Below, piece by piece: positions 1-8,474 of a stretch of 26,618 nucleotides of DNA. Both the position numbers and the translations under genes were made by a program. A model generated the notes under the pieces. The model did not search any database and had not been told where the DNA came from. It worked only from the letters and a program-made list of their open reading frames with translations. Origin of the DNA: Symbiodinium natans (Eukaryota; Sar; Dinophyceae; Suessiales; Symbiodiniaceae); assembly GCA_905221605.1 (NCBI GenBank), contig CAJNDS010000161.1:185001-211618 (forward strand), in the 5' to 3' direction. Positions within the stretch are counted from its first letter, which is position 1; each line of letters begins with the position of its first letter.

Positions 1-88
1 ATCTTGCCATGTGGCTGCAAAGCTGGTGCGGCTGCCTCCTCGGCATCGGTGCCTGTGCCGATTGCAAGACCCAAGCCCTCAGAGGACA

Positions 89-135
89 GGGTTTAGGGTT
101 TAGGGTAGAGGGTTTAGGGTTTAGGGTTTAGGGTT
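89..135 (+). repeat. Interstitial TTTAGGG array
   Basis: About six copies of TTTAGGG with one interruption near 106-111, G-rich strand on plus. It is too short and too internal to be a chromosome end here. The flanks show no direct duplication. Confidence 0.9.
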
Positions 136-483
136 GCGAATGCGTGTATTGCGTTGAGTCCATCCGACCGGCGCGAAATCCCAAACTCCAAGCCCCAAAG
201 CCCTCCAGCCTCTGCACGCTCGACGGCCATAAGGCCCCGCAAACCTGGACCCTACTGTAGGGGATTCAGTAATTAGAATATTCGAATAGGGTTTTGGGAG
301 TTCATTCCAGTATATATAGGGACCACAAGTACACGACTAGTAACTATTCCCACCCCTACATTAAGCCCTGGACCCTTCCACCCTTGACGAAACATGAATC
401 CCGTAGACCGAGCATAAGACTGGGACCACAATCAGTAGCTGCGGCTCAGATAGCTCGTGATCGGTTTTGGTTTAAGGTGGAGA
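136..483. other. Spacer with no recognisable gene
   Basis: Unique-looking sequence between two telomeric arrays. A short plus-strand open frame (294-518) runs into the next TTTAGGG array and has no recognisable domain, so it is not called as a gene. No RNA gene or regulatory motif was seen. Confidence 0.5.
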
Positions 484-521
484 GTTTAGGGTTTAGGGGA
501 ATAGGGTTTAGGGTTTAGGGT
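484..521 (+). repeat. Interstitial TTTAGGG array
   Basis: About five TTTAGGG-like units with an interruption at 499-502. G-rich strand on plus. Confidence 0.85.
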
Positions 522-1075
522 ACAGGGCTCTTGACGCCGGAACACCTGGAAACTACAGACGAGATAGCCTCCATGTTAATTTCGCCCGGAGCACGAAGCC
601 CACAATTTGAGAATCCCTTTTGCCTTAAGCCTCTCCCCACAGTCCAGCATTGACAGGTTGCCTTTGGCTGAGTCCGGATTTCTTTTGGCAGTATGCATTC
701 CCGAAAAAAGCTTACATACCCCACATCTTTCAGGGCAGATCGTGACAGCATCCTGAGTCGCAATGTTACGGGTTTGGGCTTTTGTCGCTTCTTCAGTCTG
801 TCGGGTGTCTCGGAGTTTGCCTGCAACTCATGAGATGTCGTCCGGGAGCTTGTCCAGAGCAAGCGATGTTCTTGCGCTCACGTATAGCTCCGTTCCAAAA
901 TCAAACAGGTTTAGTTTAGTGAGTTTAGTGGCATGCCTGCCTGTCTTCCTACGACGTTTCTCGGACCACCCGCCGCCTTCCCGACATCCTCCCAAGTCTG
1001 CGCGCGCCTCCGAGTCCAACCCCCAAAACCTAGGCTCCCCGACAAAGGCCTCAAACCCCAAAGCCTCAACCCTGC
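522..1075. other. Gene-poor segment; start of the left copy of the segmental duplication
   Basis: No convincing gene. Overlapping open frames on both strands have no domain and end in telomere-like sequence. From about 843 the sequence resembles 11890-12112: GGGAGCTTGTCCAG occurs at 844 and 11890, and a CGCCTTCCCGAC-ATCCTCCC-like stretch occurs near 973 and 12063. This is the left end of the colinear duplicated block. Confidence 0.5.
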
Positions 1076-1160
1076 ACCCTAAACCCCCTAAACCCCTGAA
1101 CCCCTGAATCCCTAAACCGCCCAAACCCTAAGCCCTAAACCCCTCAACCCCTAAGCCCCT
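1076..1160 (-). repeat. Degenerate CCCTAAA-type array
   Basis: Imperfect CCCTAAA/CCCCTAAAC units, with the G-rich strand on minus. It is more eroded than most arrays in the window, which suggests greater age. Confidence 0.75.
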
Positions 1161-1309
1161 AAAAGCAGGAAGAGGAGAAGGCCCAGGCTTGGGCCGTAGT
1201 GAAGGCGACCGAAGCAAGGGTCACACGGGCTCCGGCGTGCAGGGCGCGCAGTTAGGGCTTCGGGCTTCGGGCTGGGAGTTTCATGGGAGCTTTGTGGGTT
1301 TTCAGGGGG

Positions 1310-1462
1310 TTTCACGGGGGTTTAAGGGGGACTTAAGGGGGGTTTAAGGATGGCTTAAGGGGCTTAAGGGGGGCTTAAGGGGGGCTTAAGGGGGGCTTAA
1401 GGGGGCGTAAGGGGGGCGTAAGGGGGCTTAAGGGGGGCTTAAAGGGGCTTTAAGGGGTAGGG
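1310..1462 (+). repeat. G-rich CTTAAGGGGGG minisatellite
   Basis: About 13 tandem units of roughly 11 bp (CTTAAGGGGGG, with CGTAAGGGGGG variants). Each unit carries a run of five or six G, so the tract could form G-quadruplexes. The unit contains TTAAGGGG, which resembles an expanded telomere repeat, but the period and sequence differ from TTTAGGG. Confidence 0.85.
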
Positions 1463-1524
1463 GGTTGGCCCAACGCTTGCCCAGGACATTTTCAGGCTTT
1501 GGGGGTGTTGAGCACGGATTTTGA

Positions 1525-1590
1525 TTTTAGGGTTTGGGGTTTAGGGTTTAGGGTTTAGGGTTTAGGGTTTAGGGTTTAGGGTCTAGGGCT
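1525..1590 (+). repeat. Interstitial TTTAGGG array
   Basis: About nine units, mostly perfect, with one TTTGGGG variant at the left edge and one TCTAGGG at the right edge. Confidence 0.9.
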
Positions 1591-1770
1591 ACGGCCTCAT
1601 GGTGCTGTGACACCTGAATGACCCTGAACAATGCCGTTCGCTGCGAATATGGGGTTTGGGTTTTTGGACTTGGACCGGGTTGGTTCTCCATGTCGATGAC
1701 CAGAGGTCAAACGTACAGTCCCGTGACGGGTTTAGGGTTTAGTGTTGAGGGTTGAGGGTTTTTTTTGTGT

Positions 1771-1875
1771 GTTTAAGTTTAGGGTTTAGGGTTTAGGGTT
1801 TAGGGTTTAGGGTTTAGGGTTTAGGGTTCAGGGTTTAGGGTTCAGGGTTTAGGGTTTAGGGTTTAGGGTTTAGAG
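1771..1875 (+). repeat. Interstitial TTTAGGG array
   Basis: About 14 units, with two TTCAGGG variants near 1826-1845. It is preceded by a looser TTTAGGG/TTGAGGG stretch from about 1729. Confidence 0.9.
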
Positions 1876-2024
1876 GTTGCAGGATGCTACGGCTGTAGGG
1901 ACCATAACCAGTGGGGTAGCAGGTCAGCCAGATGGTCTCAACACCCGACCCAGCAGCTCAAGCCTCAAAGAAAAGAGAAGCGCTGTAGCCCCGACGCGTC
2001 GTGACATCTTCCTTGCCGTTTCCT

Positions 2025-2180
2025 AGCCCTAAACCCTAAACCCTAAACCCTAAACCCTAAACCCTAAACCCTAAACCCTAAACCCTAAACCCCAAACCCC
2101 AAACCCCAAACCCCAAACCCCAAACCCCAAACCCCAAACCCCAAACCCTAAACCCTAAACCCTAAACCCTAAACCCCAAG
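2025..2180 (-). repeat. Long CCCTAAA array with an internal variant block
   Basis: About 22 tandem 7-mers with the G-rich strand on minus. The outer units are CCCTAAA. Eight consecutive units at 2090-2145 are CCCCAAA (TTTGGGG on the other strand). The array interrupts a segment that reads through without it at 12471-12582. Confidence 0.95.
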
Positions 2181-2317
2181 CCCCTGACTTAACCCTAATC
2201 CCGGCACTCCGCTCTCCCTGAGACCCGAAAGGTGCTGCAGGCCGCCGGCGGAAAGGCGCCGCTTGCCAACGCACCCAGATCCTGGTTGGGAGAAGCTTTT
2301 CCACTCGTTTACTTTTT

Positions 2318-2367
2318 GGGGGTTTAGGGTTTAGGGTTTAGGGTTTCTTTTTAGGGTTTAGGGGGGG
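2318..2367 (+). repeat. Interstitial TTTAGGG array
   Basis: About five units with one imperfect spacer. It follows the opposite-strand array at 2025-2180 after a 137-bp spacer, so the two together could form a long hairpin. Confidence 0.85.
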
Positions 2368-2526
2368 CGGTGGCAGAGGAATTCGATAAAGCAAAGAAGC
2401 TGACCATTGAAGCACTTCGGACGCTTCGTGCGAAGACCCAGAGGCCTGCGCCGCGCTTTTGGCGCTGGGCATCATGCAAGGCCCCCACCAAAATGTCTGC
2501 AAGCACCTCGTCTCCAGAAGACTTAT
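2368..2526 (+). other. Possible exon remnant (uncertain)
   Basis: A plus-strand reading frame from a GTG near 2370 begins AEEFDKAKKLTIEALRTLRA, which looks like ordinary helical protein sequence rather than repeat noise. It then runs into a G-rich low-complexity tract. There is no ATG, no homologue I recognise and no clear splice site. It may be a gene fragment carried in this mosaic; I would not call a gene. Confidence 0.2.
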
Positions 2527-2609
2527 GGGGCTGGGTGGTTTGGGGTGGTTTGGGGTGGTTCGGAGGGTTTGGGTTTGGGGTGGTTTGAGGTGTTTGGGGC
2601 GGGGGGAGG
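2527..2609 (+). repeat. GGTTTGGGGT minisatellite
   Basis: About seven imperfect units of roughly 10 bp rich in TTTGGGG. It is likely a diverged telomere-like or G-quadruplex-prone tract. Confidence 0.65.
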
Positions 2610-2768
2610 GGGATTGGGCTTCATTGGGGTTTGCAAGGCACATGCAAGCTCTGGACTGGGACTTCGGAACCATCGGGTGTTTGTCCTTGTGGCCCTTTCT
2701 CCCTGCCTCTTTCTGAGGGGATTATTGAGGTCCATACCCCAAGGTCCTAGACCCTCAACCACAAGACT

Positions 2769-2839
2769 TAAACCCTAAACCCTAAACCCTAAACCCTAAA
2801 CCCTAAACCCTAAACCCTAAACCCTAAACCCTAAACCCT
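2769..2839 (-). repeat. Interstitial CCCTAAA array
   Basis: Ten near-perfect CCCTAAA units. The matching place in the second duplicated copy (about 22800-22870) has only scattered CCCTAA-like words, so this array was either gained in this copy or eroded in the other. Confidence 0.95.
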
Positions 2840-3658
2840 GAGCCCGCGATCCCCTATTGCTGGAATACGAGCTTGTGCCATAGCTTGGTGGTCCAGGCTT
2901 GAAAGGTCCCTGGTTTACTGAATGTTGGGCTCTGAGTCCTTTCGCACTGCATTCTACTTTGTACGAACCTCTACATCTTAATGAGGAGTTTGGGTGCTTG
3001 GAGCGAGGGATTAGGGGTCCCTGCCTACGTAAGGCAACTGGAGAAGTGCCCATTCCCCCCTGCCCCCCTCGCCAAAAGATGTCCCGCCTTGGAGAGCCGC
3101 GCACCAAACACCTTCAATCCGCGATCCGAAACCGTCCCGAAACCCCAACCTCCTTATTTTACCCTGAATGACTTACCCCTCAGCCGTCTGCTCTTAGCCC
3201 TCAGCCCTGAGCCCTCGACCGTGAGCCCTAGCAAAGGAACGTGGTGACGCTGGTTCAGAGTCGACAGGCCGTTTCCTCAGAGAAGGCGTTAGGGCGAGGA
3301 TCCTAGCACTTCAGGCTCTGAGTCAAGGAAACCGGACGTTGGAGTTTCGGGTCTCGGGTTTCGGTTTCGTGTGCAGTGTTTGGGGAACGGGTTTGGGGTT
3401 GTAGGGGCATTTTGGGGGGTTCAGGGGGGTTGGGAGTTGAAGGGCCCAAAGTTAAGTAGGAGGTTTAAGGTTTTTCTTTCGTCCCCGCCCACCCCGCCCC
3501 CCCCGTCCTCCTCTCCTCCCCTTGTCTTTCATGGTGGGTTGAGGGCTTAGGGTTTTTCTCCTTCCCTACCAAAATGGTTCATGGTGACTGTGGGTTTAGG
3601 GATTTAGGGGTTCAGGGTTGGGCTTCAAGGTTTAGCGGTGTGGAGTTGTCCCTTCGAG
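2840..3658. other. Gene-poor spacer, partly duplicated at 22868-23060
   Basis: The first 200 bases resemble 22868-23060 (shared words include AAGGTCCCTGGTTT and CGAACCTCTACATCTTAA). The rest is pyrimidine-rich with an eight-C run near 3500 and scattered GGGTTT words. Two overlapping plus-strand frames (2899-3247) have no domain, and the duplicated copy does not preserve them, so no gene is called. Confidence 0.5.
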
Positions 3659-3676
3659 ACTTGGGGTTTAGGGTTA

Positions 3677-3955
3677 GGCTCCCCCCTCTCAGACGCACAC
3701 ATGAACACAATTAATAAAATGGGGAAGAAGAGGAAAGTGAAAGATCATTCTATTCCACATTCAATCTTTTAATAGTACTTGCATTCTCTATCTACAACCT
3801 AAATTCTAAAAACTGCAATCGTATCCTTGTACTCACGAAGCATATGAATTATAAACTATGCCCTCGTGAATGATTAGAATGAACCCACGCTCCTAAAGAG
3901 ATTATAGACGTCCTTCAGCATTATATTATCATTAATTGTCTTTTCCTCCCCTGTG
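3677..3955. other. AT-rich island
   Basis: About 240 bp (3705-3950) are clearly AT-richer than everything around them. A 9-bp inverted repeat, ACAATTAAT, sits at 3707-3715 with its complement at 3931-3939, near the edges of the island. That would fit a small inserted element or a transferred organellar fragment. No coding frame or RNA gene was recognised. Confidence 0.45.
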
Positions 3956-3975
3956 GTTCATGGTGGGTTTGGGAT

Positions 3976-3995
3976 TCGGGTCGAGGGTTTAGGGT
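3976..3995 (+). repeat. Short TTTAGGG remnant
   Basis: Two telomere-like units just after the AT-rich island. A similar remnant lies at 3664-3676, just before it. Confidence 0.5.
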
Positions 3996-4017
3996 TATGG
4001 GTTGGTGGGGGGATCAT

Positions 4018-4030
4018 GGGGGGGGGGGGG
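4018..4030 (+). repeat. Poly-G tract
   Basis: Thirteen consecutive G within a wider G-rich stretch. It is prone to slippage and to sequencing or assembly error. Confidence 0.85.
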
Positions 4031-4159
4031 TGGGGCGAGAACGCAGAGCGCGGATGCGGTTTCAAGTTTCAGGGTGAGACGTTTTGGGGTGCACTGTCTG
4101 CCAAGGATTTGTTTGACCCGCTTCCAAAGCACTGGCGGATGATCGGCCAAAAGGAGATG

Positions 4160-4185
4160 CACACACACACACACACACACACACA
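4160..4185 (+). repeat. (CA)13 microsatellite
   Basis: Thirteen perfect CA dinucleotides. Confidence 0.98.
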
Positions 4186-4220
4186 GTAACCCAGAACTCC
4201 TAACCCCGAAAGCCCAAAGC

Positions 4221-4370
4221 CCTTAAAACCCTAAACCCTAAACCACCCTAAACCACCCTAAACCCCAAACCCCAAATCCAAACCCCGAACCCCGAACCCC
4301 AAACCCTAAACCCCAAACCCTAAACCCTAAATCCTAACCCCAAACCCCAAACCCTAAACCCTAAACCCCT
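4221..4370 (-). repeat. Degenerate CCCTAAA/CCCCAAA array
   Basis: About 20 units mixing CCCTAAA, CCCCAAA, CCCCGAA and ACCACCCTAA forms. It is more diverged than the arrays around it. It pairs in opposite orientation with the array at 4465-4551 across a 94-bp spacer. Confidence 0.85.
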
Positions 4371-4464
4371 TTTCCAAAAAGCGGGGAGGATCTAATCATC
4401 AGCCTGAAGCCTGATGCCCTCGCGATAACCGCGAAGGTACCTGGCGGCACTGAGGATTTCGGGG

Positions 4465-4551
4465 GGTTTAGGGTTTAGGGTTTAGGGTTTAGGGTTCAGG
4501 GTTTAGGGTTTAGGGTTTAGGGTTTAGGGTTTAGGGTTTAGGGTTTAGGGG
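4465..4551 (+). repeat. Interstitial TTTAGGG array
   Basis: About 12 units with one TTCAGGG variant. Confidence 0.95.
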
Positions 4552-4593
4552 GCTTATGGCTCTGTGTTCTTCAGACTCTCAGGGCTTCAGGGC

Positions 4594-4637
4594 CTAAGCC
4601 CTAAACCCTAAGCCCTAAACCCTAAGCCCTAAACCCT
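4594..4637 (-). repeat. CCCTAAA/CCCTAAG alternating array
   Basis: Six units that largely alternate CCCTAAG and CCCTAAA. It lies only 42 bp after a TTTAGGG array, in the G-then-C order expected of a fused pair of chromosome ends. Confidence 0.85.
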
Positions 4638-5217
4638 ATAAACCATAAAGGGCTCTGGGCACTGGGTTTGGGGTTCAAGTTCCAGGCGCCTGTGTCTTTT
4701 TCACTTTCGCGAACGTTCCGCGATGGTGCCGCGACAGGTTTTTTGGCTGAGAGCCCTTACGTAACCCAGCATATATACTGCATCTGTCAGCACCTTCTTC
4801 TTCTAGACTGCCAGGGGGTGTTGTGTTTATTTTTGCGCCGAGTGTGGGATCTTGAGGATTCTGTCCCGCCCCACAGCTTTCAGGAAGAAGTCCAACTCTC
4901 AAAATCCAAGAGTAAATTAATCGTATCTGAGCTTGAAAGCCGGCCTGCCGCAAGAGAGAGAGAGAGAGAGAGAGAGAGAGTGCAAGTGCACAGGGAAGTT
5001 GGGACATTTACCGCCATGTGGCATGAAATTGCAATGCCCATCGAAAGTCTGCTGTTTCTGGCATGTTCTCGTGTGGGGGAGAGGCGGGGGAGGGGGCGAA
5101 TGGAGGCTGCTGAGGGGCGGCTGATCCCGCCGATTCTCTTCTTTCCCTCTCATACAAAGCAACTCGCTGCTCAAAAGGGCTTGCACAGGGGCTGATGCTG
5201 GTCAAAGTTGTTCCTGA
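4638..5217. other. Gene-poor spacer with overlapping open frames
   Basis: A 175-codon plus-strand frame (4668-5195) spans this interval but runs straight through the (GA)14 microsatellite and has no recognisable domain. Minus-strand frames of similar length overlap it. I judge it non-coding, with low certainty. Confidence 0.4.
4953..4980 (+). repeat. (AG)14 microsatellite
   Basis: Fourteen perfect AG dinucleotides. Confidence 0.98.
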
Positions 5218-5270
5218 TCCCTAAGCCCCAAGCCCTAAGCCCTAAGCCCTGAACCCTAAACCCTAAACCC
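5218..5270 (-). repeat. CCCTAAG/CCCTAAA array
   Basis: Seven telomere-like units: CCCTAAG and variants first, CCCTAAA last. It ends a few bases before the (CG)12 tract. Confidence 0.85.
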
Positions 5271-5276
5271 GTCAGA

Positions 5277-5300
5277 CGCGCGCGCGCGCGCGCGCGCGCG
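5277..5300 (+). repeat. (CG)12 microsatellite
   Basis: Twelve perfect CG dinucleotides, a rare tract in most eukaryotic genomes. It has high Z-DNA potential and is a dense CpG methylation target. Confidence 0.98.
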
Positions 5301-5453
5301 TAAATTTCGCGAACGTCGGGACTTTAGATCAGCACCCGCGTCTGGTAAGCGCACGCCTCTCAACGCGAAGGCCCGAGTCTACAATGCAACCTAATCCCCG
5401 CACGCGAAACCCTGGCACTCCACCCGAAATCCGAAGCCCTGCAACCCTGAACT
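5301..5453. other. Spacer with weak tRNA-like words
   Basis: Words near 5325-5332 (TAGATCAG) and 5345-5378 resemble the A box and the anticodon and T-arm region of a tRNA. The B box lacks the TTC core and the anticodon stem does not pair well, so this is at most a decayed tRNA-like sequence. Confidence 0.25.
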
Positions 5454-5520
5454 TCCCTAAACCCTAAACCCTAAACCCTAAATCCTAAACCCTAAACCCT
5501 AAATCCTGAACCCTGAAGCC
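5454..5520 (-). repeat. Interstitial CCCTAAA array
   Basis: About nine units with ATCCTAA and CCCTGAA variants. It pairs in opposite orientation with 5662-5727 across a 141-bp spacer. Confidence 0.9.
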
Positions 5521-5661
5521 TGAATTCTAACCCTCGAAACCTGTGAACCCAAGGCAGGCCGCTGAGGCCGGGGGAAGTTGGCTTTGGTGTTCGGGCTGAG
5601 GGCTTCAGGGCTAAGCCACATGTTCAGGCGCAGGGGCGTCTAGCTTCGACGGACTGAAGAG

Positions 5662-5727
5662 TAGGGTTTAGGGTTTAGGGTTTAGGGTTTAGGGTTTAAT
5701 GGTTTAGGGTTTAGGGCTTAGGGTTTC
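5662..5727 (+). repeat. Interstitial TTTAGGG array
   Basis: About nine units with one TAATGG interruption at 5698-5703. Confidence 0.9.
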
Positions 5728-6047
5728 GGATCCGTCGTACAGTGATTGGCAGCGGCAGCAGTTGGATAGCACTAGCCCTGCTACATCCTCATCACAGTAA
5801 ACTCCAAAAGAGTTGGAACATCCTTATCCCCACACCCCAAAAGGTATACTAAAGGGAATCCCAGCTCTAATCATCCTCAAACAATGTTCCGACCTTCTGA
5901 AGTTCACTGTAGTAGCTGCAGTGTTGGTATCGCATTCTTGCATCTTCCTTTGCCGGCCGAGTCTCGCTTTGCCGTGCGACAGCTGTTTTTTTTTGAATAG
6001 GCAGGGATGTGATATGTGGCAACTACACCTGGTCTTGTCCGGAATCC
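5728..6047. other. Spacer without a recognised gene
   Basis: A plus-strand frame of 80 codons (5813-6055) includes a hydrophobic stretch but has no ATG at its assigned start, no known domain, and ends in the next telomeric array. Not called as a gene. Confidence 0.4.
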
Positions 6048-6140
6048 GGGTTTAGGGTTTAGGGTTTAGGGTTTAGGGTTTAGGGTTTAGGGTTTAGGGT
6101 TTAGGGTTTAGGGTTTAGGGTTTAGGGTTTAGGGTTTAGA
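6048..6140 (+). repeat. Perfect TTTAGGG array
   Basis: Thirteen consecutive perfect TTTAGGG units. The absence of variants suggests recent addition or recent homogenisation. Confidence 0.98.
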
Positions 6141-6761
6141 GCTGCGAAGCCACAAGAGGGCAAGTGCTCCCAGGAGTTGCTTGCAGCGGTCCAGCACCAG
6201 ATGAAGCCCTCTCTTCTCTGAGCTGGTTAGGCAGGCGAAACAGGAGCGCGTGCCTTGGGGGCTTCTGGAAAAGAGTTGCCTGCACAGGGGAAGCCGGAGA
6301 GCCTTCAAGGAGTCCCCACGGCACATTTGAGGGCACTGGGGGCAGATCATCCGCTCAGGTCAGTCTCAAGGATGGGCAGACTAGGATGGAGTCGGACAAG
6401 CAGAATTCTCCTTCCCCATGGGCATGTCAGTTACACTCGCGTAAATGAATGAGGATCTTGCCCGCAGGAAGCTGTTTCACACAAGAATGATAGGGGTGAG
6501 CAGGAATAGTGTAGCTATTATGCCGGCGTAGGCCCCAAACAGTGAAAGACCATGATAAAACACGAAAGAGCACTCCAAGACTCCAAGAGAACGACATCAC
6601 CCCCAGAGTTCCTCAGGCACGCGACGAACATTTTTCAAGAGAAGTCCCAGAGCATTCCAAGAGCTCACCCTGAACACATCCAATGTCGACGCTTCATGGG
6701 CGCATTCCAAGAACAATTAGGAAAAGAGGCAGGAGTTACACAGCCTTGCTAAGCAGAGATA

Positions 6762-6842
6762 GGTTTAGGGTTTAGGGTTTAGGGTTTAGGGTTTAGGGTT
6801 TAGGGTTTAGGGTTTAGGGTTTAGGGTTTAGGGTTTAGGGTT
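6762..6842 (+). repeat. Perfect TTTAGGG array
   Basis: About 11 perfect units within copy A of the duplication. No clear counterpart at the matching part of copy B. Confidence 0.97.
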
Positions 6843-6950
6843 CTTGAGTGCGCAGAGCCGGACTTCCCATGCCGGCCATGGCTGGTGCGCGCATGCGCAT
6901 GTGTCACTGCGGCAGCCCATTCAGCCACCAATGTTCCGCGCTAAGCATCG

Positions 6951-7020
6951 TTTAGGGTTTAGGGTTTAGGGTTTGGGGTTTAGGGTTTAGGGTTTAGGGT
7001 TTAGGGTTTAGGGTTTAGGG
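6951..7020 (+). repeat. TTTAGGG array shared between duplicated copies
   Basis: Ten units with one TTTGGGG variant. It sits just downstream of TCAGCCACCAATGTTCCGCG, as does the three-unit array at 24168-24188 in copy B. This site was therefore probably occupied before the duplication and has since changed length. Confidence 0.95.
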
Positions 7021-7836
7021 AAGGAGCATGCGGTCACGTGCCTCCCCTTGCAAGCTTTTCAGGGTCAGTTGATGTGCAGGCTTCGTGCGTCAGCCCTGAA
7101 AAACAACACCCAGCCTACGTCTTGTTGTGTTAGGACACGACTACGCGCGCATGCATGCGCATGCGCATGTCGTACTTGTTCAGACGCCAATATTTAGAAG
7201 CCAAATTTCCGAATCAAGGAACCCCTGTTTCAGCAACGACGGACCTTCTACTGTTGCTCGGGTCCAAGTCGCTCTGGATGTGCTTTTAGCAGGCTGCAAG
7301 ATATCGCGCTTCCGAAGCGGCTCCGACTCACAACCTAGCTCGAGTCAGCAATACTTTTCCCAAAGATTCATCCTCGGTCTGACAAACCGGTCTCAGGAAT
7401 TTGGAGTCGAATCGAAGCGAGATTTCGGACATTCTTCTAGACAAGCCCCACTAGCAAACGTCCGGCTCCTCACCCGTCACGCCTCCCCTCCTTCTCTGGT
7501 CAGTTCTTCTGAGGCATATGCCGGACTCCTCAGCGACGCCAACCTGACTTCGCAGGACCATCGAGCATTCAATTCTGGCTGTCAAGATACAGAAGCAACT
7601 GTCTCGAGCCTTCTCTCTTGCTGTACATGTGGATTTTTCCCAAACTCGGGGACCCCTAACCGTCGCTAGTATAGTCGAATCTTTATGACAGCCCCCCAAT
7701 GGGTACCTCATTTTTCGGATACCCACATGGGAAGCTTGATGGTGTGATGACAAAGCCAACGGAGCCTCCTGAAGGCAGCATAACTTGGCGGTCGCCTTGC
7801 GCGACGAGAAATGTAGGCAGGCGGACAATCAAGGGT
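7021..7836. other. Duplicated spacer, probably non-coding
   Basis: A 180-codon plus-strand frame (7127-7669) exists, but the matching region of copy B (24240-24900) carries indels and a long CT microsatellite that destroy it. A 29-bp purely alternating purine-pyrimidine tract rich in GCATGC lies at 7142-7170 and could form Z-DNA or cruciforms. Confidence 0.5.
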
Positions 7837-7963
7837 AACCCTAAACCCTAAACCCTAAACCCGAAGCCCTAAACCCTAAACCCCAAAACCCCAAACCCTA
7901 AACCCTAAATCCTAAACCCTAAACCGTAAACCCGAAACCCTAAACCCTAAACCCTAAAACCCT
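7837..7963 (-). repeat. Interstitial CCCTAAA array
   Basis: About 17 units with scattered CCCGAA, CCGTAAA and CCCCAAA variants. Near the matching place, copy B has a short array in the opposite orientation (24947-24988), so the two were probably gained independently or one was inverted. Confidence 0.93.
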
Positions 7964-8063
7964 GGCGATGCCTCCGCAATCCAAGATCTTCCGCGAGGCT
8001 TCGGGGTGCTTTCGTGGGTTGAAGGTTCAGGCGAAAGCTACTCAGAGCCAGCAGTTTATCAAG

Positions 8064-8129
8064 GGGGTTTAGGGTTTAGGGTTTGGGGTTTGGGGTTTAG
8101 GGTTTAGGGTTTAGGGTTTAGGGTTTAGC
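8064..8129 (+). repeat. TTTAGGG array absent from the paralogous site
   Basis: Nine units including two TTTGGGG. The left flank ends in TCAAGGGGG. In copy B the corresponding sequence (25107-25122) continues directly as CTCAAGGGGTGTTGCT, so it looks like an empty site for this array. Confidence 0.93.
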
Positions 8130-8474
8130 GGGTGTTTCCTTTCCACCTGAGCCCTCACAACGTTTTTGTTCTCTTACACCTCTGTCTGCCTCAAGGAGCT
8201 GGCGGACAAAGCGCGGGGCCGAGCTTAAGCAGTGCTTCAGGTGCAGAGTTTGGGGTTGACAGTATGCTGCAGTCCCTACGTCATGATCCCCAGAGCAGGA
8301 ACTTGGCCGCAGCTTTCCGGGTCGAACCCTAACGCCAAACGGTGGATTCCAGCACAAAGATGCTGTAAAGTGGCAGACCCAGCTGCAATGATCAAGGAAA
8401 TCAATCCCATTTGGACAGATTCCGCCCCTGCCCCCTCTCCACCCCGCCCCCGGCTGTGCGCCTGCAGCCCCGCC
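8130..8474. other. Spacer upstream of the short ORF
   Basis: The first 145 bases belong to the duplicated segment. The rest is unique-looking and becomes C-rich (8420-8470) just before the ATG at 8475. No promoter element could be identified; dinoflagellate promoters are poorly defined. Confidence 0.4.

Larger units (their letters stand above)
6230..8275 (+). repeat. Segmental duplication, copy A (long part)
   Basis: About 2 kb resembling 23156-25260 in the same order and orientation. Shared anchors include GAAACAGGAGCG (6237 and 23163), GCAGATCATCC, TCAGCCACCAATGTTCCGCG (6920 and 24124), TTTCCGAATCAAGGAACCCC (7205 and 24299), GGGTTGAAGGTTCAGG (8018 and 25070) and TGCCTCAAGGAG (8189 and 25166). 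The copies differ by many substitutions, indels and array gains. Neither contains a frame preserved in the other, so the segment is probably non-coding. Confidence 0.85.

Noticed and set aside
2025-2180. A true chromosome end
   Set aside because: All arrays are internal with unique DNA on both sides and occur in both orientations, so they are interstitial.
4668-5195. 175-codon plus-strand open frame
   Set aside because: It passes through the (AG)14 tract, overlaps equally long minus-strand frames, and resembles no known protein.
5318-5390. Possible tRNA gene
   Set aside because: A-box-like and anticodon-like words are present, but the T-arm lacks the GGTTC core and the acceptor and anticodon stems do not pair well.
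7127-7669. 180-codon plus-strand open frame
   Set aside because: The duplicated copy at 24240-24900 breaks the frame with indels and a CT microsatellite, and there is no recognisable domain.
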